A DNA stretch of 10,709 bases from assembly GCA_021806845.1 (NCBI GenBank), contig JAKAPV010000086.1, positions 1-10,709 of the forward strand, given 5' to 3'. Position numbers and translations under genes: made by a program. The DNA comes from Bacillota bacterium. Lineage in GTDB: Bacteria; Bacillota; Sulfobacillia; JAJZYS01; JAJYTV01. The first letter of the stretch is position 1. Each line of letters begins with the position of its first letter. Positions 6,583-10,709 of the stretch are shown here, piece by piece. The notes below the pieces were generated by a model, which was not told where the DNA came from, searched no databases, and saw only the letters and a program-made list of their open reading frames with translations.

Positions 6583-6615
6583 AAAGGGGGATAGCATCCG
6601 ACACCAGTTGTCGGA
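6583..6615 (+). promoter_or_regulatory. hppA ribosome site with hairpin spacer
   Basis: The only good Shine-Dalgarno before hppA, AAAGGGGG (6583-6590), is 25 nt from ATG 6616, too far for normal initiation. The intervening sequence contains a perfect 7-bp hairpin, TCCGACA (6597-6603) and TGTCGGA (6609-6615) with loop CCAGT, ending immediately before the ATG. With the hairpin folded, only ATAGCA (6 nt) separates the Shine-Dalgarno from the start codon, which is optimal. The alternative ATG 6625 has no better site. Confidence 0.5.
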
Positions 6616-8637
<2,022 letters not shown>

Positions 8638-8653
8638 GCCAGCAGCTTCGCGG

Positions 8654-8694
8654 ACGGCGCTCCGGCCCAAAGCCGGGGCGCCGTTCTGTCTTCC
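8654..8694 (+). terminator. Intrinsic terminator of hppA
   Basis: 13-bp stem ACGGCGCTCCGGC (8654-8666) with GCCGGGGCGCCGT (8672-8684), one T-G wobble and loop CCAAA. The tail TTCTGTCTTCC is T-rich but not a pure T run. It starts 16 nt after the hppA stop and isolates hppA from yaaL. Confidence 0.78.
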
Positions 8695-8732
8695 TGCGGC
8701 GCAACGTGGCGATGCTGACGGCGGGTGATGAA

Positions 8733-9008
8733 ATGGCAGCCGATTGGCAGGCGTTGCGCCAGCGGATCTTCCCGCCGCAACCGCAGGATCAGGACACGAC
8801 GTACGTCGACCTTGCACGGGCCGCGCAGCGCGAGCTGGAGGCGGCGTACTCGCAATTCTGCGAGGCGAGCGACCGCGATCTTGTGGACCATGCAATTTTC
8901 CGGGTCCAGGCTGCGGAGCGGCACTACATCTACCTGCTGCGGCAGGTGCGCGAAGCAAAAAGCATGTCTTCCGAGGGAGGGGCCGGCATAAGCTCCACCG
9001 GGGGGTGA
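8733..9008 (+). CDS. yaaL: DUF2508 family protein (YaaL-like)
   Basis: Small cytoplasmic protein of unknown function, characteristically encoded between recR and bofA in Bacillota. It has 91 residues; the Bacillus protein is shorter, about 74. The core RAAQRELEAAYSQFCEASD at 29-47 and DRDLVDHAIFRVQAAERHYI at 47-66, followed by YLLRQVREAK, match the DUF2508 pattern of two amphipathic helices. The C-terminus is a short Gly/Ser tail. Start ATG 8733 is chosen because GGTGA (8724-8728) lies 4 nt upstream and matches the 3' part of the extended Shine-Dalgarno; ATG 8712 and GTG 8706 lack a site. bofA begins 7 nt after its stop, so the two are one operon. Confidence 0.85.
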   Translation: MAADWQALRQRIFPPQPQDQDTTYVDLARAAQRELEAAYSQFCEASDRDLVDHAIFRVQAAERHYIYLLRQVREAKSMSSEGGAGISSTGG

Positions 9009-9015
9009 GCGGGAC

Positions 9016-9279
9016 ATGCTGGCGCATCTCTGGCAATATGCCGCGGGTGTCGCTGTCTTCCTGGCCCTGCTTTGGTGGATCTCGCCGGACATCGGCCGCA
9101 TCGTGGCGGGAGTTGCGCTCCGCATCGTGATCGGCGGGGCGGTGCTCTACGCGTTTGATTTCGTTGCGCGGCCCTACGGCTACTCCATCGGCGTCAATCC
9201 GGTGACCGCTTCTGTGCTCGGCGTTCTCGGCCTTCCAGGCGCGGCACTGCTCGTCGTGTGGAGGGGCCTCTACGGGTAG
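9016..9279 (+). CDS. bofA: Pro-sigma-K processing inhibitor BofA-like membrane protein
   Basis: In Bacillus, BofA sits in the outer forespore membrane with SpoIVFA and holds the SpoIVFB protease inactive until the forespore signals, so sigma-K matures at the right time. The protein has 87 residues, the family length. Hydrophobic segments lie at about 8-21 and 31-50. The C-terminal signature YSIGVNPVTASVLGVLGLPG at 56-75, then AALLVVWRGLYG, is the conserved BofA end. Start ATG 9016 follows GGGGTGAGCGGGA within the end of yaaL. The gene supports a spore-forming lineage, but the window shows no other sporulation gene, and BofA homologues also occur in lineages where sporulation is unproven. Confidence 0.86.
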   Translation: MLAHLWQYAAGVAVFLALLWWISPDIGRIVAGVALRIVIGGAVLYAFDFVARPYGYSIGVNPVTASVLGVLGLPGAALLVVWRGLYG

Positions 9280-9459
9280 CGGTGCAGGTTGGGCTCGGCC
9301 TCGGTCGCTGCTCAGGGCGGCCGGGGCCGAGCTCTACTGTGGTATCCACGCAAGAGGTTTCGGCCAAGGTGCAGCCGAATGGTCCACGGGGCACGCCGGG
9401 GTGGCCTTTGCCCCTGGCGTCGCTAGGAATCTTGCTGCACGCGGAGGTAGAGAGGGAAC
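9280..9459 (+). other. Spacer between bofA and the SDR gene
   Basis: This stretch holds the hairpin at 9293-9332 and, at 9340-9348, an extended -10-like TGGTATCCA that resembles the hppA promoter element TGCTATCCT. It could drive the SDR gene about 105 nt downstream; no clear -35 is visible. No coding frame here is convincing. Confidence 0.35.
9293..9337 (+). terminator. Terminator-like hairpin after bofA
   Basis: A 12-bp stem GCTCGGCCTCGG (9293-9304) pairs with CCGGGGCCGAGC (9321-9332), one wobble, with a 16-nt loop. The tail is TCTAC, without a T tract, so termination is uncertain. It stands 13 nt after the bofA stop. Confidence 0.45.
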
Positions 9460-10242
9460 ATGCTGGCAGAAGGGACGCTCAAAGGACAGTCGGCCATCGT
9501 CACTGGTGGCGCTACCGGCATCGGCTTTGGCATCGCGCAAGAACTCGGGCGGCTTGGCGCGCGCATTGTGCTGGCGAGCCGCAACGCGGAGAGGCTGCAT
9601 GCCGCGCAGGAGCAGCTCTTGGCGCAGGGCATCGAGGCGCTTGGCGTTCCGACCGATATTCGCGACGCGTCGCAGGTGGACGAGTTGGTCGCGAAGACGC
9701 TCGAGCGCTACGGCCAGATCGATCTCCTGGTGAACAACGCCGCCGGCAATTTCATTGTCGATGCGGAAAAGCTGTCGGTGAACGGATTCAACGCCGTGGT
9801 GGGCATTGTACTGCACGGCACCTTCCACTGCTCGCGCGCCGTGGGTCTCGAAATGATCCGCAGCGGGCGCGGCGGCAAGATGCTGAATCTCGTGGCCGCA
9901 TATGCCTGGACCGGCGGACCGAAGACGCTGCACTCCGCGGTCGCGAAGGCAGGCGTCGTCGCGATGACGCGCACGCTCGCCGTGGAGTGGGCGGAGTTCG
10001 GCATCCGCGTGAACGCTCTGTGCCCGGGACCGGTCGATACGGAACAATCGCGCGCGCAGCTCTGGGCCGCCCCGGAGATGCGGGATCGCCTGCTGCGTTC
10101 GATCCCGACCGGCCGCTTCGGCACGGTCGAGGAAGTGGCGCAGGCAGCATCGTACCTGCTATCACCCTACGCAGACTTCATCAATGGGGAAGTGCTCGTC
10201 ATCGACGGCGGAGAGTGGCTGGGCAAGGGCATCGCCGAGTGA
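9460..10242 (+). CDS. fadH: SDR-family oxidoreductase, 2,4-dienoyl-CoA reductase-like (FadH/YkuF type)
   Basis: NADPH-dependent short-chain dehydrogenase/reductase of 260 residues. It probably reduces 2,4-dienoyl-CoA esters during oxidation of unsaturated fatty acids. Rossmann motif TGGATGIG is at 15-22 and NNAAGN at 92-97, followed by the DECR-like FIVDAEKLSVNGF at 98-110. The usual YxxxK catalytic motif is absent: Ser159 precedes Lys163 by four. Tyr148 in AAYAW lies 11 residues before Ser159, exactly the arrangement of mammalian DECR1 and Bacillus FadH. PGPVDTE at 189-195 and the C-terminal VIDGGEWL follow. Start ATG 9460 has AGAGGGA (9451-9457) upstream. It stands alone between bofA and the toxin-antitoxin pair, so context gives no pathway support. 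A different enoyl or ketoacyl substrate is possible. Confidence 0.87.
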   Translation: MLAEGTLKGQSAIVTGGATGIGFGIAQELGRLGARIVLASRNAERLHAAQEQLLAQGIEALGVPTDIRDASQVDELVAKTLERYGQIDLLVNNAAGNFIVDAEKLSVNGFNAVVGIVLHGTFHCSRAVGLEMIRSGRGGKMLNLVAAYAWTGGPKTLHSAVAKAGVVAMTRTLAVEWAEFGIRVNALCPGPVDTEQSRAQLWAAPEMRDRLLRSIPTGRFGTVEEVAQAASYLLSPYADFINGEVLVIDGGEWLGKGIAE

Positions 10243-10279
10243 CGATCATCCTCATGCGCCGCGGGGGCCAAACTGACGA

Positions 10280-10320
10280 GTGACATCATGTGGCACAAAC
10301 TGTGACATCACGATATCATG
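10280..10320 (+). promoter_or_regulatory. Putative promoter and operator of the toxin-antitoxin locus
   Basis: GTGACATCA is repeated exactly at 10280-10288 and 10302-10310, 22 bp apart, two helical turns. A related GATATCATG follows at 10312-10320. -10 TATCAT (10314-10319, 5 of 6) and -35 GTGGCA (10290-10295, 4 of 6) are 18 bp apart, and the second repeat lies between them. This arrangement suits autorepression by an RHH antitoxin. The predicted start of transcription near 10326 would leave a leader of only about 15 nt. Confidence 0.45.
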
Positions 10321-10340
10321 CGGTTGGGGAGGTGTGCCTA

Positions 10341-10601
10341 GTGGTGCGCTTGCAAGTACAGTTGACAGAGAGCCAGATTCAGGCTCTAAAGAAAATGTCG
10401 GCTGAACAAGGAGTCTCCATCTCGGAGCTCATCCGTCGCGGGGTTGACCGGCAACTCAGCTCCCAGGCGGCCTCTCGCCGTGACCACCTAGATCGGCTCA
10501 AGGAACGCGTGCAGCAATTCGATTCAGGTATCAAGGATCTCGCGCAAGAACACGATCGCTATCTTGCCGAGGCGTACGACCACCATGGCGACCTTCGTTG
10601 A
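10341..10601 (+). CDS. Ribbon-helix-helix antitoxin (VapB-like)
   Basis: DNA-binding antitoxin expected to neutralise the PIN toxin encoded just downstream and to repress its own operon. From GTG 10341 it has 86 residues. The ribbon MVRLQVQLTESQIQALKKMS (1-20) leads into helices with AEQGVSISELIRRGVDRQLS (21-40), a standard RHH fold. The C-terminal half is charged and probably helical (residues 45-78) and would bind the toxin. Start GTG 10341 has the near-perfect Shine-Dalgarno GGGGAGGTG (10326-10334), with 8 nt between GGAGG and the start. The frame is open further upstream to ATG 10290, but that extension crosses the promoter. It overlaps the toxin frame by 17 nt. Base composition is visibly less GC-rich than that of its neighbours, consistent with horizontal acquisition. 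Confidence 0.86.
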   Translation: MVRLQVQLTESQIQALKKMSAEQGVSISELIRRGVDRQLSSQAASRRDHLDRLKERVQQFDSGIKDLAQEHDRYLAEAYDHHGDLR

Positions 10602-10709
10602 TACGTCAGGCATCTTGGCGCTTCTGAACAGATCGGACCTGCGCCACGGCGAAGCTTGGGTGCGGTGGGAGGATCTGGTCAGCGCTGGGGGATAGCTGAC
10701 GACGTCGAG
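10585..10709 (+). pseudogene. PIN-domain toxin (VapC-like), interrupted by an amber codon and cut by the window end
   Basis: The N-terminus MATFVDTSGILALLNRSDLR is a canonical PIN start, with the first catalytic aspartate Asp6 in FVDTS. HGEAWVRWEDLVSAGG continues the family pattern. TAG at 10693-10695 then stops the frame after 36 codons. The same frame continues past it with LTTS, which is what PIN toxins carry at this point. The simplest reading is a nonsense mutation from a sense codon in an otherwise intact toxin, or a sequencing error. A full PIN toxin has about 130-140 residues, the rest lying beyond the window. If functional, it would be an RNase of the VapC type paired with the RHH antitoxin. 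ATG 10585 overlaps the antitoxin stop by 17 nt, the usual coupling. Confidence 0.8.

Noticed and set aside
10239..10283. 14-codon frame overlapping the end of the SDR gene
   Set aside because: It has no ribosome site, is very short and has no recognisable product; it is the tail of a shadow frame.

Overview
The window is GC-rich, roughly two-thirds G+C by eye, and is packed with genes. Its core is the conserved Bacillota replication/recombination cluster: tadA, serine tRNAs, SRP RNA, dnaX, ybaB/yaaK, recR, a DUF2508 (YaaL) gene and bofA. BofA is a sporulation checkpoint protein (inhibitor of pro-sigma-K processing). Its presence after yaaL points to a high-GC, endospore-forming or formerly endospore-forming member of the Bacillota. 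I cannot name a genus from the sequence alone.

Layout from left to right. (1) 1-1962: prolyl oligopeptidase-family protease (oligopeptidase B type), cut at its 5' end by the window edge. (2) 1967-2602, minus strand: LysE/RhtB-type exporter, convergent with the protease with only 4 nt between the two stops. (3) 2603-2978: gene-free stretch with divergent promoter-like sequences. (4) 2979-3935: an RNA-rich block with tRNA-Arg(CCU), tadA, tRNA-Ser(CGA), tRNA-Ser(GGA) and a small SRP RNA, closed by a strong intrinsic terminator. (5) 4120-6463: dnaX, ybaB and recR, tightly packed, with recR overlapping ybaB by 4 nt. (6) 6616-8637: hppA, a membrane pyrophosphatase with the residue signature of potassium-independent H+-pumping enzymes. 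It has its own promoter-like element and terminator. (7) 8733-9279: yaaL and bofA. (8) 9460-10242: a 2,4-dienoyl-CoA-reductase-like SDR. (9) 10341-10709: a VapBC-like toxin-antitoxin locus, with an RHH antitoxin and a PIN toxin whose frame carries an amber codon.

Functionally, the RNA block and dnaX-ybaB-recR serve translation and decoding (tRNAs, TadA wobble inosine), protein targeting (SRP RNA), DNA replication (clamp-loader subunit) and recombinational repair (RecR). HppA links pyrophosphate, the by-product of nucleotide polymerisation and aminoacylation, to the proton gradient. It sits inside an otherwise conserved cluster. The right end looks more accessory: a fatty-acid oxidation type reductase, then a lower-GC toxin-antitoxin module.

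I found no CRISPR array, insertion sequence or clear prophage. The most interesting items are the amber codon in the PIN toxin frame, the hairpin between the Shine-Dalgarno and the start codon of hppA, the insertion of hppA into the recR-yaaL-bofA neighbourhood, and the direct-repeat operator candidate ahead of the antitoxin. No clearly undescribed system is visible.
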